DNA of 64,000 nucleotides from Bacteroidales bacterium (GTDB taxonomy: Bacteria > Bacteroidota > Bacteroidia > Bacteroidales > UBA932): positions 36,259 to 100,258 of the forward strand of contig JAFWRQ010000023.1 of assembly GCA_017519865.1 (NCBI GenBank), read 5' to 3'. The notes beneath the pieces were generated by a model. That model ran no database searches, had not been told where the DNA came from, and saw only the letters and a list, made by a program, of their open reading frames with translations. Within the stretch, counting starts at the first letter, position 1. Every line of letters begins with the position of its first letter. Both the position numbers and the translations under genes were made by a program. This document shows, one piece after another, positions 42,230 through 51,271 of the stretch.

Positions 42230-44275
42230 ATGAAATCCTTCCGTTCCGTAGCATTGGCGCTGGTCCTCGTGTGCAGCGCGGCTTTTTCCGCCGAGAAGCC
42301 CCGGACCACCGTTCTGGTTTCTCCTGACGGCAATCTCAAGGTTACCGCCGTATCCGGCGCAGCCGGCCTGACATGGGCAGTGGAGCGCGCAGGGCTCACG
42401 GTACTGGAGCCGTCCGCCATAGGGATAAGCGTCGACGGCAGGGCGCTGCTAAAGGGCGCTGCCCGCGAGACCGGCCGGAGCGCGGTCAGCACTTCCTTCG
42501 CCACGCCCGTCTATAAGAAGTCTTCTGTCGAAGACCGCTACAACACCGTCACTCTCCGCTACGGACGCGATGCACGCGTCGAGTTCCGCGCCTATGACGA
42601 CGGCGCGGCATACAGGATCCTTTCCGACAATGCAAAGGCCACGAAGGTGGACGACGAGACTGTGGAGTACAGATTCGCTTCCGACTATAATGCATTCGTC
42701 CCTTATGTCAACGACAACCGTGGCGGGGAGCGCTACTGCTTCTCCTTCGAGTCGTACTACGACGAGACCCCGCTGTCGAAGATGTTCCCCGACTCCCTGG
42801 CCATCACTCCGCTGGCCGTATGCCTCCCCGGAGGCGTGAAGGCCATCGCGATGGATGCCGGAGTAGTGGACTATCCTGCTATGATGCTGCTCAAGGGGGA
42901 GGGCAATACGTTGAAGGCCGAGTTCCCGCCCGTGCCGGGAAAAGTCACCCAGGGAGGCTACAACCGCCTGAACCTCGTGCCTGACACCCGTCTGGGCCAT
43001 ATTGCCGAAGTGCAGGGCGCGTTCGCGACGCCTTGGCGCGCAGTCGTCGTCACGGCACGTGACGCCGACATCCTCAATTGCGACATGGCGCAGCGCCTTG
43101 CCGAGCCCTGCCGCCTTGACGACGTTTCATGGATCAAACCCGGCAAGGTCGCGTGGGACTGGTGGAACAACAACAATATCACCGGCGTGGATTTCGTAGC
43201 CGGTATGAACACGGATACGTACAAGGCCTACATCGACTTCGCTTCCGCAAACGGCCTCGAGTATATTATCATCGATGAGGGCTGGAGCGGCGGCGGCATG
43301 CGCAATGTCGGACCTGTCCGCGCGGATGCCCTGTTCGAGATCAACCCGGCAATGGACATCGACGCCCTCATAGCTTACGGTAATTCCAAGGGTGTGGGTA
43401 TCATCCTCTGGTCCAGCTGGATAGACATGATCGCCGGCGACCCGGTGAACGGATATGCCTCCACTGAGAAGATGATGGCCCACTATGCCGCCAAGGGCAT
43501 CAAGGGATTCAAGGTCGACTTTATCGACAGGGATGACCAGGTCGCCCTCAGTTCCATGTACCGAATCGCCGGCATTGCCGCCAAGTACCATCTGCTGCTC
43601 GACTATCACGGCATGCATCCTATAGGCATCCAGCGCACATACCCCAACGTGGTGAACTTTGAGGGCGTCAAGGGAATGGAGAACTCCAAGTGGGAGCAGC
43701 GCGGTCCGCGCGGCCCTGTCCACAACCAGCCGCGCTACGACGTCACCATCCCTTACCTGCGCGCGCTTGCCGGTCCGATGGACTATACTCCCGGCTCCAT
43801 GGCCAATGCGTTGAGGAACAATTTCTTCGGGAACAACGACCACCCCATGAGCCAGGGTACCCGCGTGCACCAGATGGCCATGTACACCATCTTCGAGGCG
43901 CCTCTGCAGATGCTTGCCGACAGTCCGAAACGCTATACCCGCGAGCAGGAATGCACCGACTTCATCGCCAAGGTCCCGACCGTATTTGACGAGACCGTGG
44001 CACTGGACGGCGAACTTGGGGAGTATATAGTGATTGCTCGTCGCAAGGGCGGTGTCTGGTATGTCGCCGCAATGACGGACTGGACTCCCCGCGACCTGGT
44101 CGTCGACCTGTCATTCCTGGGGTCTGGGAGCCATTCCGCGGACATCTTCGCCGATGGCGCCAACGCGCACCGCGACGCCGAGGACTACAAGCATTCCACG
44201 CAGGGCGTCTCCGCCTCCGACAAGCTGAACATACATCTTGCCGGCGGTGGCGGCTGGGCCGCAATTATCCGATAA
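42230..44275 (+). CDS. Glycoside hydrolase family 97 enzyme
   Basis: 681 aa. Signal peptide (SVALALVLVCSAAFSAEK), N-terminal beta-sandwich (VLVSPDGNLKVTAVSGAAGL), a central barrel (WIKPGKVAWDWWNNNNITGV, YIIIDEGWSGG) and a C-terminal beta domain. GH97 contains inverting alpha-glucosidases (SusB) and retaining alpha-galactosidases. The motif KGFKVDFIDRDDQVA places an Asp where the retaining members have their nucleophile, so an alpha-galactosidase-type activity is the better guess. Probably periplasmic. It stands alone behind its own promoter, back-to-back with the M16 peptidase. Confidence 0.9.
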   Translation: MKSFRSVALALVLVCSAAFSAEKPRTTVLVSPDGNLKVTAVSGAAGLTWAVERAGLTVLEPSAIGISVDGRALLKGAARETGRSAVSTSFATPVYKKSSVEDRYNTVTLRYGRDARVEFRAYDDGAAYRILSDNAKATKVDDETVEYRFASDYNAFVPYVNDNRGGERYCFSFESYYDETPLSKMFPDSLAITPLAVCLPGGVKAIAMDAGVVDYPAMMLLKGEGNTLKAEFPPVPGKVTQGGYNRLNLVPDTRLGHIAEVQGAFATPWRAVVVTARDADILNCDMAQRLAEPCRLDDVSWIKPGKVAWDWWNNNNITGVDFVAGMNTDTYKAYIDFASANGLEYIIIDEGWSGGGMRNVGPVRADALFEINPAMDIDALIAYGNSKGVGIILWSSWIDMIAGDPVNGYASTEKMMAHYAAKGIKGFKVDFIDRDDQVALSSMYRIAGIAAKYHLLLDYHGMHPIGIQRTYPNVVNFEGVKGMENSKWEQRGPRGPVHNQPRYDVTIPYLRALAGPMDYTPGSMANALRNNFFGNNDHPMSQGTRVHQMAMYTIFEAPLQMLADSPKRYTREQECTDFIAKVPTVFDETVALDGELGEYIVIARRKGGVWYVAAMTDWTPRDLVVDLSFLGSGSHSADIFADGANAHRDAEDYKHSTQGVSASDKLNIHLAGGGGWAAIIR

Positions 44276-44305
44276 TCAATGAAATAAGTGTCAGATACGC
44301 ACCCG

Positions 44306-45793
44306 TCAGTCGTCGCTTTCGCCCATGATGATGACCAGATGGTCACCGGGCTGGAGCGGCATGCTGCCGTGCGGTACCAGGAACCGCCCGTCGCGCTTCA
44401 CCATCATCACGCGGATGCCGTGCGGCAGGTGGAGGTCGCGGAGCGTATCTCCATCCGCAAGGTCGTCCTCGGTCACTGTATGGTCTCGAAGCATTCCCAT
44501 CTCTTCCGGGATCTCCATTCCGAACGTCTCCACTTCCGGATCGGCATCATAACTCAGTTTGAGCCATTTGGCGGCAGGGGAGAGTGTCATGCCCTGGAGC
44601 AGCAGCGAGATCAGCGTGATGAAGAACACGATGTTGAAGATCTCGGACGAGCCGTCCAGGCCGGCAACGACCGGGCAGAGGGCGAAGAGGATGGGGCCGG
44701 CGCCCTTCAGGCCCACCCAGGATGCGAATCCCTTGGCCTTGAATGAAAGGTCGCGGAAAGGTGCCAGGCAGAGGAATACGCTGATCGGCCTGGCCACGAG
44801 CATCATGAAGATTCCGATCAAAAGGGCCGGCAAGGCGATGGTCGAGAACTGGGACGGCCGGGCAAGGAGCCCCAGCATGAGGAACATGAGCAGCTGCATC
44901 AGCCAGGTCATTCCGTCGAAGAACTTCAGGATGTCCCTCTTCATGGGGATGTCGGCTTTGTTGCCGATGATGATGGCCGCCACGTAGAGGGCGAGGAGTC
45001 CGTTGCCGAACAGGAGCGAGGCTATGCCGTTGGCGAAGAAACCTATGCTCAGCACCATCACCGAATACAGGGCGTTGCTCGGGAGTTTGACCCGTTCGAG
45101 GACCCACTTCGCGCCGTGTCCTACCAGGACGCCGATGAGAAAACCTATGACTATCTGTATGATAAGGGTCCAGATGCCGGTGCCGACCATGGACCAGGTT
45201 CCGGAATGGTGCGTAGAGGAAAGGACCTGGACGAGGATGATAGTAAGGACATACGCCATGGGGTCGTTGCTTCCCGACTCGAGCTCCAGCATGGGGCTGA
45301 GGTTCTCGCGCAGATGCGTGCGTTTGCCGCGCAGCACGGAGAAAACCGAAGCCGAATCGGTCGAAGACATCACGGCCGACAGCAGGAAGCATCCGAGGAA
45401 CGAGGCTCCCAGAGGACCGATCCATTTACCTGCAACGAAATAGATGAACGAGGCGGTGAGCAGGGACGTAAGGAAGACTCCGAGCGTCGAGAGCAGTATG
45501 CCCTGCTTCATCACCGGTTTGGTCTCGTGCATGGAGGTCTCTAGCCCGCCTGTGAACAGGATGATGGTCATTGCGAAATGGCCTATGGACTCCGCGACGT
45601 GATAGTCCTCGAACTTGACTCCTAGTCCGTCGGCTCCGACAAGCATTCCCAGGAGAAGGAACAGCAACAGGGAAGGTGCTCCGAAACGTGCACCGACCTT
45701 GGTGATGAGGATGGCAAAGAAAACCAGGACCGACGCCAGCAGGAGCAGGTGGTCGGACATCAGGTTGACGGAGAAGATGGAAAGCGGCAGCAT
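44306..45793 (-). CDS. CPA-type cation/proton antiporter (NhaP2/CvrA-like)
   Basis: 495 aa. About 12 membrane helices with the CPA motif GCFLLSAVMSSTDSASVFSV and LELESGSNDPMAYVLTIIL (the Asp pair of the ion site), then a cytoplasmic TrkA-C/RCK-C domain (about 405-490: MLRDHTVTEDDLADGDTLRD, GSMPLQPGDHLVIIMG). It would exchange potassium or sodium for protons and its RCK-C domain may bind a nucleotide or other ligand. It is the last gene of a six-gene operon and overlaps the STAS gene by one base (TGATG). Confidence 0.9.
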   Translation of the reverse strand: MLPLSIFSVNLMSDHLLLLASVLVFFAILITKVGARFGAPSLLLFLLLGMLVGADGLGVKFEDYHVAESIGHFAMTIILFTGGLETSMHETKPVMKQGILLSTLGVFLTSLLTASFIYFVAGKWIGPLGASFLGCFLLSAVMSSTDSASVFSVLRGKRTHLRENLSPMLELESGSNDPMAYVLTIILVQVLSSTHHSGTWSMVGTGIWTLIIQIVIGFLIGVLVGHGAKWVLERVKLPSNALYSVMVLSIGFFANGIASLLFGNGLLALYVAAIIIGNKADIPMKRDILKFFDGMTWLMQLLMFLMLGLLARPSQFSTIALPALLIGIFMMLVARPISVFLCLAPFRDLSFKAKGFASWVGLKGAGPILFALCPVVAGLDGSSEIFNIVFFITLISLLLQGMTLSPAAKWLKLSYDADPEVETFGMEIPEEMGMLRDHTVTEDDLADGDTLRDLHLPHGIRVMMVKRDGRFLVPHGSMPLQPGDHLVIIMGESDD

Positions 45794-46098
45794 CAGTCTT
45801 GGATCTGGAACAGATTCAGGAAGCCGGTCATCATGAAGACCTGGCGGATATCATTTGAAATGCTCTTGACGATGATCTCGCCTCCCTTTGTCGCGGCAGC
45901 CTTTCTCAGCGAAAGGAAGATCCGGAGACCGGAACTGGAGATGTAGGTCATCTCCGAACAGTCCATGATTACGGTACCTGATGCGGCGTCCATGACCGAC
46001 TCTATCTCCTTGGTTACCTCCTGGGCGGCAGGAGTGTCGAGACGACCGATGAATTTGACGGTCGTCACATCACCTTCTTTGTAAATTTTGGTTTCCAT
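45793..46098 (-). CDS. STAS-domain anti-sigma-factor-antagonist-like protein
   Basis: 101 aa, a single STAS domain like SpoIIAA/RsbV. The phosphorylation-site region is DCSEMTYISSSGLRIFLSLR, where one of the serines after Ile would be modified. In partner switching it would be phosphorylated by an RsbW-type kinase and dephosphorylated by a PP2C phosphatase; both activities appear to be on the protein encoded 4 bases upstream. It could then bind an unknown target, perhaps the antiporter or kinase of this operon. Confidence 0.92.
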   Translation of the reverse strand: METKIYKEGDVTTVKFIGRLDTPAAQEVTKEIESVMDAASGTVIMDCSEMTYISSSGLRIFLSLRKAAATKGGEIIVKSISNDIRQVFMMTGFLNLFQIQD

Positions 46099-46102
46099 AT
46101 TG

Positions 46103-48172
46103 TCAGATTTTCTTGGTCATTGATAAAATATTCTTGCCTTCATACCGTTTGTATTCAACGGTATCCATGATGCTCTTTACAAGATAGATGCCTAATCCTC
46201 CGATCGGCCGGTCTTCTGCGGGAGCGTCTATGTTGGCGGCAGGCACCGTCGTTGGGTCGAACGGCGTGCCGCTGTCTATGACGAGGAAGTCTATGGACTC
46301 CTTGCGGATTATCGCCTCTATGTCCACCAGGCCGTCGGCGCCTTCGGGATAGGCGTACATGATAACGTTGGTGACAACCTCCTCCAATGCCAGGTTTAGT
46401 GACATTGCAAGGCTTTGATCCAGATGCTTTTCCTGTGCTATGGCTTCCACGAAGCCTGCCAGCTGAGGAATCTGCTGGATGTCGTTGTGAAGGATCAGAT
46501 GTCTTTCCATAGTATCGGGATTCCTGTCGTTCATATAACGTATAAGCACTGTAGTCATGTCATCGCTCTGGACTGCTCCGCCTACGAAATCCGAGATGGC
46601 TTTCTTGAGTTTCGCGAGCTTGTCCTTGGCCATGCCGTTTCCTCCGGCGAGAACGGATTTCACCCGTTCTTCGCCGAACATGTTGTGATTCTTGTCCTCG
46701 GCTTCAGTGATGCCGTCCGTGTAGAGGAAGATGCCTTCCCCGTATGCCAGGTCGGCTTCCTGTTCCTTGAAGGCCGCTCCGGAGACTATTCCCAGCGGGA
46801 TATTGGGCTCGACCGGCAGGTTACGCACGGTGTCGCCGAGCAGCAACGGGCCGTTGTGACCGGCGTTGCAGTACCGCAGATGTCCGTTCAGGAGGTCGAG
46901 GATGCCGCAGAAGAAAGTCACGAACATCGTGTCCTCATTGGTATCGGACATACTGTCGTTCATGTTGGTGACGATATGCAGCGGGCTCCTCTCGTGGGCA
47001 GAGACCGTTCTGAACAGGCTGCGCGTCACGGCCATCACGAGCGATGCGGGCACGCCCTTCCCGGAGACGTCGCCGATGCAGAAATACAGCTTGTCGTTGC
47101 GGATGAAGAAGTCGTAAAGGTCACCTCCGACCTCCTTCGCAGGGTCGAGGAAGGCGAACATGTCGATATCGTTCCTCTCGGGGAAAGGAGGGAAGATGTT
47201 GGGGAGCATGGCCATCTGGATGCCGTGTGCGATGTGCAGTTCGCTCTCCATCACCTGTTTTTTCTCATTCAGTTCCTGATACCTGATCTGGCTCTTGGCG
47301 GCACTGCGGAGAATGAGGAAGATCATTGCAAGGCCAAGGAGCTGGAGAAGCAGGACCAGGGTGTTGATGTGTTTCATCCCGCCGAACACCGACTCCTCGG
47401 GAATGACGACCGACATGCTCCAGCCGGTGTCGCCTACGGAGCTCGTGTAACGTAGCGGATTGGCGAATTTAAGGGTCTCCGGCGGGCTTGCCAGCAACGT
47501 GCCGTTGCCGTTGACGATGGTGCCGTAAGAATCGGGGTAGAGCTGGATCTGTCCCATCAGGGCGTTGAGCCACTCCATCGTGATGTCGGCCGCAGCGACT
47601 CCGACGATTGCGCCCGTAGTGTCTTTCAACGGGACGGAATACGTGATGACGGTGGTCATGCCGGCGATGTCGTCAAAGTAAGGTTCGCTCCAGCTTCCCT
47701 TGCCCGTGAGGATGGGCTTGGTGAACCATTCGGCCGTCATATAGTCGTGAGACTCGGATCCGAGGACCATTTCCTCGAAACCGTCTCCCCTGCGGGCGAC
47801 CAGAGGCTCGAACCATTTACCCCTTTCGGGATAAAAGCCATCCGTAAAGGCGAGCGCAGCGTCCATGATGATATCGTTTGTCTCCATCATCCTGCGTATG
47901 GGGATGAAGAAGTATTCCGGGCTCTCGAGGATGAGTCCTGCCGTCCAGGACAGGTTTTCGGTGGCAGTCTCGACCGTGGTCATCACGCTCTCGATCTTCT
48001 GGCGTGCCAGGGCCATTTCGCTCTCGGCTCTCTGCCGGGCTTCTTCCGTCAGCATTTTCCGGGAGAAATAGTACTGGATAAGGCCTGTGGCTTCCAGCGT
48101 GGCTGCTGCGATGACCACAAGCAGCAATCCGGTCCAGACTGACTTGCGCAAGTATTTGTTTACCTGTTTCAT
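46103..48172 (-). CDS. Membrane sensor with PP2C (SpoIIE/RsbU) and RsbW-like ATPase domains
   Basis: 689 aa. TM1 near residues 14-33, an extracytoplasmic sensor region (about 38-265, dCache-like: SYSVPLKDTTGAIVGVAAAD), TM2 near 268-288, a short helix, a SpoIIE-type PP2C phosphatase (about 310-535: AKEVGGDLYDFF, GDVSGKGVPASLVMA, DGITEAED, SDDMTTVLI) and a C-terminal GHKL ATPase of the RsbW type (LALEEVVTNVIMYAYPEG, IGGLGIYLVKSIMD). Phosphatase and kinase for a STAS protein are thus on one chain. Stress or ligand sensing outside would shift the balance. The start overlaps the kinase gene upstream by ATGA. Confidence 0.92.
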   Translation of the reverse strand: MKQVNKYLRKSVWTGLLLVVIAAATLEATGLIQYYFSRKMLTEEARQRAESEMALARQKIESVMTTVETATENLSWTAGLILESPEYFFIPIRRMMETNDIIMDAALAFTDGFYPERGKWFEPLVARRGDGFEEMVLGSESHDYMTAEWFTKPILTGKGSWSEPYFDDIAGMTTVITYSVPLKDTTGAIVGVAAADITMEWLNALMGQIQLYPDSYGTIVNGNGTLLASPPETLKFANPLRYTSSVGDTGWSMSVVIPEESVFGGMKHINTLVLLLQLLGLAMIFLILRSAAKSQIRYQELNEKKQVMESELHIAHGIQMAMLPNIFPPFPERNDIDMFAFLDPAKEVGGDLYDFFIRNDKLYFCIGDVSGKGVPASLVMAVTRSLFRTVSAHERSPLHIVTNMNDSMSDTNEDTMFVTFFCGILDLLNGHLRYCNAGHNGPLLLGDTVRNLPVEPNIPLGIVSGAAFKEQEADLAYGEGIFLYTDGITEAEDKNHNMFGEERVKSVLAGGNGMAKDKLAKLKKAISDFVGGAVQSDDMTTVLIRYMNDRNPDTMERHLILHNDIQQIPQLAGFVEAIAQEKHLDQSLAMSLNLALEEVVTNVIMYAYPEGADGLVDIEAIIRKESIDFLVIDSGTPFDPTTVPAANIDAPAEDRPIGGLGIYLVKSIMDTVEYKRYEGKNILSMTKKI

Positions 48173-49005
48173 AGTATCGATCTCAGTGCGTCGCGGAACT
48201 CCGGCATCGGCTGCCGCATGTCGCGTTCAATGATGAGTGTCTTAAGTCCTGCATAGGGCTCGATCTCCTCCTCGATCTCCTTCAGTGGCCGGTCCGCCCC
48301 GAAATATACGGGCGCGAAACACTCCCAGAAGCGCCCCGCAAGCGACTTCGGCATGTGGAATGTCTCCCTTATGAAAGAGTCGTCGCTGAGGCGGCAGCAG
48401 AGATAGACCATGGCGACGTCGAAGAGGTTGTACCCGTAGCAGAAATCTCCCAGGTCTATGAAATAGCGTCTGTCGCCGACGAAGATGGCATTGCCGAACT
48501 GCAGGTCGCCGTGGATGGCGGTATCCGTATCGGGAGCACTATTGATGAACTGGCCAATGCGGTCCTTCTCGGAGGACGTGAAGAAGGGATTCTCTTCAAG
48601 CAGGCGGAGATACCGTTCCTTGATGCTCTCGAACTGCGTGGTATCGATGTGAGTCGAGTGAAGGTCCAGGCACATCCCGGCGAACTCTTCGGCGTATTTG
48701 CGCACGTTTCCGGGATCGTCTGCCGTTGCGCGGCAATAGGATTTCTTTCCGGTGATGCGACGGAAGCGGATGCCGTAGCGCCCGTCCTCCGTGACCACGT
48801 ATTCACCCGGTTCGGGAGTGGGTATTCCGAGGGAATAGACCTTTCTTGCGAGCTCCATCTCATCCATCGGCTGAGTGATCTTGCCGGGGAAATAGAGTTT
48901 GAGCATCACCGAGGGGTCGGACTTATGGTCGTAGCTCTCGCCGTTGGCGCCGCCGCCGGAGAGGACATAGTCGTCAAGGGATATTTTGACAGGCTTCAGA
49001 CTCAT
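48169..49005 (-). CDS. APH-like small-molecule/protein kinase
   Basis: 278 aa. A kinase of the aminoglycoside/choline phosphotransferase fold, resembling the TIGR02172 group. The Gly-rich loop is VLSGGGANGESYDH, the catalytic loop is AIHGDLQFGNAIF and the metal-binding motif is YFIDLGDFCYGYN. The substrate is unknown and resistance to an aminoglycoside is not implied. It overlaps its neighbours by ATGA on both sides, placing it between the alarmone hydrolase and the sensor phosphatase. Confidence 0.8.
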   Translation of the reverse strand: MSLKPVKISLDDYVLSGGGANGESYDHKSDPSVMLKLYFPGKITQPMDEMELARKVYSLGIPTPEPGEYVVTEDGRYGIRFRRITGKKSYCRATADDPGNVRKYAEEFAGMCLDLHSTHIDTTQFESIKERYLRLLEENPFFTSSEKDRIGQFINSAPDTDTAIHGDLQFGNAIFVGDRRYFIDLGDFCYGYNLFDVAMVYLCCRLSDDSFIRETFHMPKSLAGRFWECFAPVYFGADRPLKEIEEEIEPYAGLKTLIIERDMRQPMPEFRDALRSIL

Positions 49006-49586
49006 TTCCCAAATACTTTTTCGATAAGGCTCACGAATTCGTCATATGCCGCAGTGCCGGCCAGTTCCTCAAGGGCTTCCGCCAGGGCGTGATAGCGCCA
49101 GGCGTGCTCCGTGGGGTCGGATACGTGGAACAGGCTCCAGAGCCTGTCTCCCTGCACCGCGTAGTCGCGGGCGATGGAGCGCATGTTTGACAATTTGTCA
49201 CCGAGGGCGACGACCTTGATGTCACGGGATGCTCTCCTCAGGCGCTCGATGCCTTCCAGCTTGCGCGTGTGCCAGCTCTCCTCCTCGTTCATCCCCTCGA
49301 TGACGGAGTCGCTTTCAGCCGCCACGATCGAGGCGATGCGTTCGCCGAAAAGGACGCGCAGCTGCTCTACGGTCACGTCGGTGTCCTCGATGGTGTCGTG
49401 CAGCGCGGCGGCGGCGAGGAGTTCCTGGTCTGAAGTCATAGTGGAGACTATCTCCATCGCTTCCATGGGATGGACTATGTACGGGAATCCCTTGCCGCGG
49501 CGTTCCGTGCCGGCGTGGGCCTTTACCGCGAAGACGATCGCGCGGTCGAGGATTTCGGTATTCAAGGGATTGTTTGCCATGGTCAT
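49002..49586 (-). CDS. HD-domain small alarmone hydrolase (MESH1/SpoT-type)
   Basis: 194 aa. A stand-alone HD domain of the SpoT/MESH1 kind: FAVKAHAGTERRGKGFPYIV, the HD-ED core AAALHDTIEDTDVTVEQL and VVALGDKLSNMRSI. It would remove the 3'-pyrophosphate from (p)ppGpp. It starts inside the stop of the synthetase gene (ATGA; a second start lies 6 bases later), so synthetase and hydrolase are made together. A role as antitoxin to that synthetase is an alternative. Confidence 0.85.
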   Translation of the reverse strand: MTMANNPLNTEILDRAIVFAVKAHAGTERRGKGFPYIVHPMEAMEIVSTMTSDQELLAAAALHDTIEDTDVTVEQLRVLFGERIASIVAAESDSVIEGMNEEESWHTRKLEGIERLRRASRDIKVVALGDKLSNMRSIARDYAVQGDRLWSLFHVSDPTEHAWRYHALAEALEELAGTAAYDEFVSLIEKVFGK

Positions 49587-50635
49587 TGATTCATGAAAGG
49601 AAGGTTACTGGCCTGCTCCAGCAACACTTCGGCCAATGCGGAGTTGCTTTCAGAAGCGCCGTTGAGGGTGTCAAGCAGGATCCTGATGCCCAGGGGGCCT
49701 CCTCCTTGCTTGAGTATATGTGCGATGCAGAGGTTCTGGGGACCGAGGGACGAGGATATGATGTCCAGGTCCGTGATGCCTATCTGGTAACAAGCCAGCT
49801 GATAGGCGGCTTCCGAACTCTCCTTGATGATCTTGCCGATGTCTCCGAGCGTATTGCAGCCAAGGCCCTTGAATACGGCGAGGAAAGGCATCAGCGTGTC
49901 TTCGTGGATCTCGGCCTGGTTCACGGCCGCGATGCGGCGGTTGAGCGGGCCGAAGGGATCGATCTTGAGGAAACTCCTGAAAGTGTCGCCGTCCAGAGGC
50001 ACTTCGTCGAGGTTGCCGCTGGCCACGAGCGACTGCACGCGGCGGCGATAGTCGGTCAGGTCCGTGCGTATGATGCTGAACTGCTCGTCCACCAGTTCCA
50101 GCATACCGGCCAGCCGGTTGAGGTTGCGGAGGTATTCTTTCGGTACCTCTATGCCGGATTTGTAGCCCGTGTCGTGGTTCATGTTGGCCCAGGCGTGCTG
50201 AAGGATGGTGCGAACCTGCACTTCGAAACGGTATGGCGTGTCCTTGAGATAGCAGATGTAGTGGAGGGACATATAGCCGAAACGGTCTATCTCGTGGAGT
50301 TTGCGTTTGTCGACGGTGTTCTCCCAATCCACTTCGAACAGGCGCTCGAGGACCGATGCGACCTTGTCGACGTCGTCGAGATAGAAGGTGATCACGCGCA
50401 GCCCGAGGATGTCCGTGATGTCTGCGAGGGAGTTGTATTTGCTGCCTTTGAGTTCAAGTTTGCCGGTGAGCGACCCTTCGGTCTTGATGCGTGACTCGAG
50501 GGATGCGACAACCAGGCCGTTCTCGGCAAGGAAGTCGTTGATGACACCCTTTACACGTGCTTCTGCCTCCCGGAAAAGGGGCAGGTCCCGGCGGTATTCG
50601 TCGAGGATGGACTGGATATGCGGAGTCAGGTCCAT
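49583..50635 (-). CDS. RelA/SpoT-domain alarmone synthetase
   Basis: 350 aa. No HD, TGS or ACT domain, so it is a small alarmone synthetase. Synthetase motifs: SRIKTEGSLTGKLELKGSKY, DITDILGLRVITFY, DRFGYMSLHYICYL and FEVQVRTILQHAWANMNHD. It would make pppGpp/ppGpp from ATP and GTP or GDP, or possibly use another acceptor. A helical C-terminal extension of about 130 residues has no domain I recognise. First gene of the six-gene operon, 21 bases after a clear promoter. Confidence 0.9.
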   Translation of the reverse strand: MDLTPHIQSILDEYRRDLPLFREAEARVKGVINDFLAENGLVVASLESRIKTEGSLTGKLELKGSKYNSLADITDILGLRVITFYLDDVDKVASVLERLFEVDWENTVDKRKLHEIDRFGYMSLHYICYLKDTPYRFEVQVRTILQHAWANMNHDTGYKSGIEVPKEYLRNLNRLAGMLELVDEQFSIIRTDLTDYRRRVQSLVASGNLDEVPLDGDTFRSFLKIDPFGPLNRRIAAVNQAEIHEDTLMPFLAVFKGLGCNTLGDIGKIIKESSEAAYQLACYQIGITDLDIISSSLGPQNLCIAHILKQGGGPLGIRILLDTLNGASESNSALAEVLLEQASNLPFMNQ

Positions 50636-50655
50636 ATACTGCAGGCTTGAGAACT

Positions 50656-50663
50656 CAAAGATA
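50656..50663 (-). promoter_or_regulatory. -7 element TATCTTTG for the alarmone/partner-switch operon
   Basis: Reverse-strand match to TAnnTTTG, 20 bases before the ATG at 50635. It is the only convincing promoter seen for the six genes. Confidence 0.65.
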
Positions 50664-50677
50664 GCAAAATCTTCGGG

Positions 50678-51271
50678 TTATTCGGTCTTTCTCAAGGAAT
50701 ATTCGCAGCCGCAATACTGTTGGTTGTAGAAGTTTAACTCCTTTATGAGCTGGTTCCGGCGGTCCTGGAGGCCGCCTTTGCGCCAATTCTGGCCCCACCA
50801 TGTGACGGGCAGGCCTTCGCAGGCCCACCGTCCGGCCTCATCCACCTGGGCCAGGTCCTTCCATCGGGAAGAGGCCAAGGTGGTGGTGAGGACGGTGAAG
50901 CCGTGCTCCGAAGCATAGAGCGCGGCCCGGCGGAGCCGGTACTTGAAGCACGCCAGGCAGCGGGCGCCGCGTTCGGGCTCGTTCTCGAGCCCGCGGGCGG
51001 CACCGCAGCGCCAGTCCTCGTGCGCGTAATCGTCGTCGACGATTTCGAGCCCGAGAGACTGCGCGTAGCGCGTGCACTCCTCCTTCCTGTGAAGATACTC
51101 TTCCAGGGGGAAGATGTTCGAATTTGAATAGAAAATGGTTGGCGTGATGCCCTGGCGCAGCATGATCTCGATAATGGCGGAGGAACACGGTGCGCAGCAC
51201 GTGTGCAGCAGCACACGCTTGGCGCCTCCGGGTACCTCCAGGACGAGTCCATGCTTTGGTTGCCGTGCCAT
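50678..51271 (-). CDS. queH: Epoxyqueuosine reductase QueH
   Basis: 197 aa. QueH catalyses the last step of queuosine synthesis in tRNA, reducing epoxyqueuosine. The Cys pairs that bind the iron-sulfur cluster and metal are seen in LLHTCCAPCSSA, ERGARCLACFKYRL and NFYNQQYCGCEYSL. The ATG at 51271 overlaps the stop of the hemerythrin-LuxR regulator gene by TGATG, so both are made from one message. A GTG three bases upstream is also in frame but not needed. Confidence 0.93.
   Translation of the reverse strand: MARQPKHGLVLEVPGGAKRVLLHTCCAPCSSAIIEIMLRQGITPTIFYSNSNIFPLEEYLHRKEECTRYAQSLGLEIVDDDYAHEDWRCGAARGLENEPERGARCLACFKYRLRRAALYASEHGFTVLTTTLASSRWKDLAQVDEAGRWACEGLPVTWWGQNWRKGGLQDRRNQLIKELNFYNQQYCGCEYSLRKTE

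Noticed and set aside
44547-45425. 292-codon frame in the antiporter gene
   Set aside because: Arg/Pro/His-rich translation typical of a shifted frame in GC-rich DNA.
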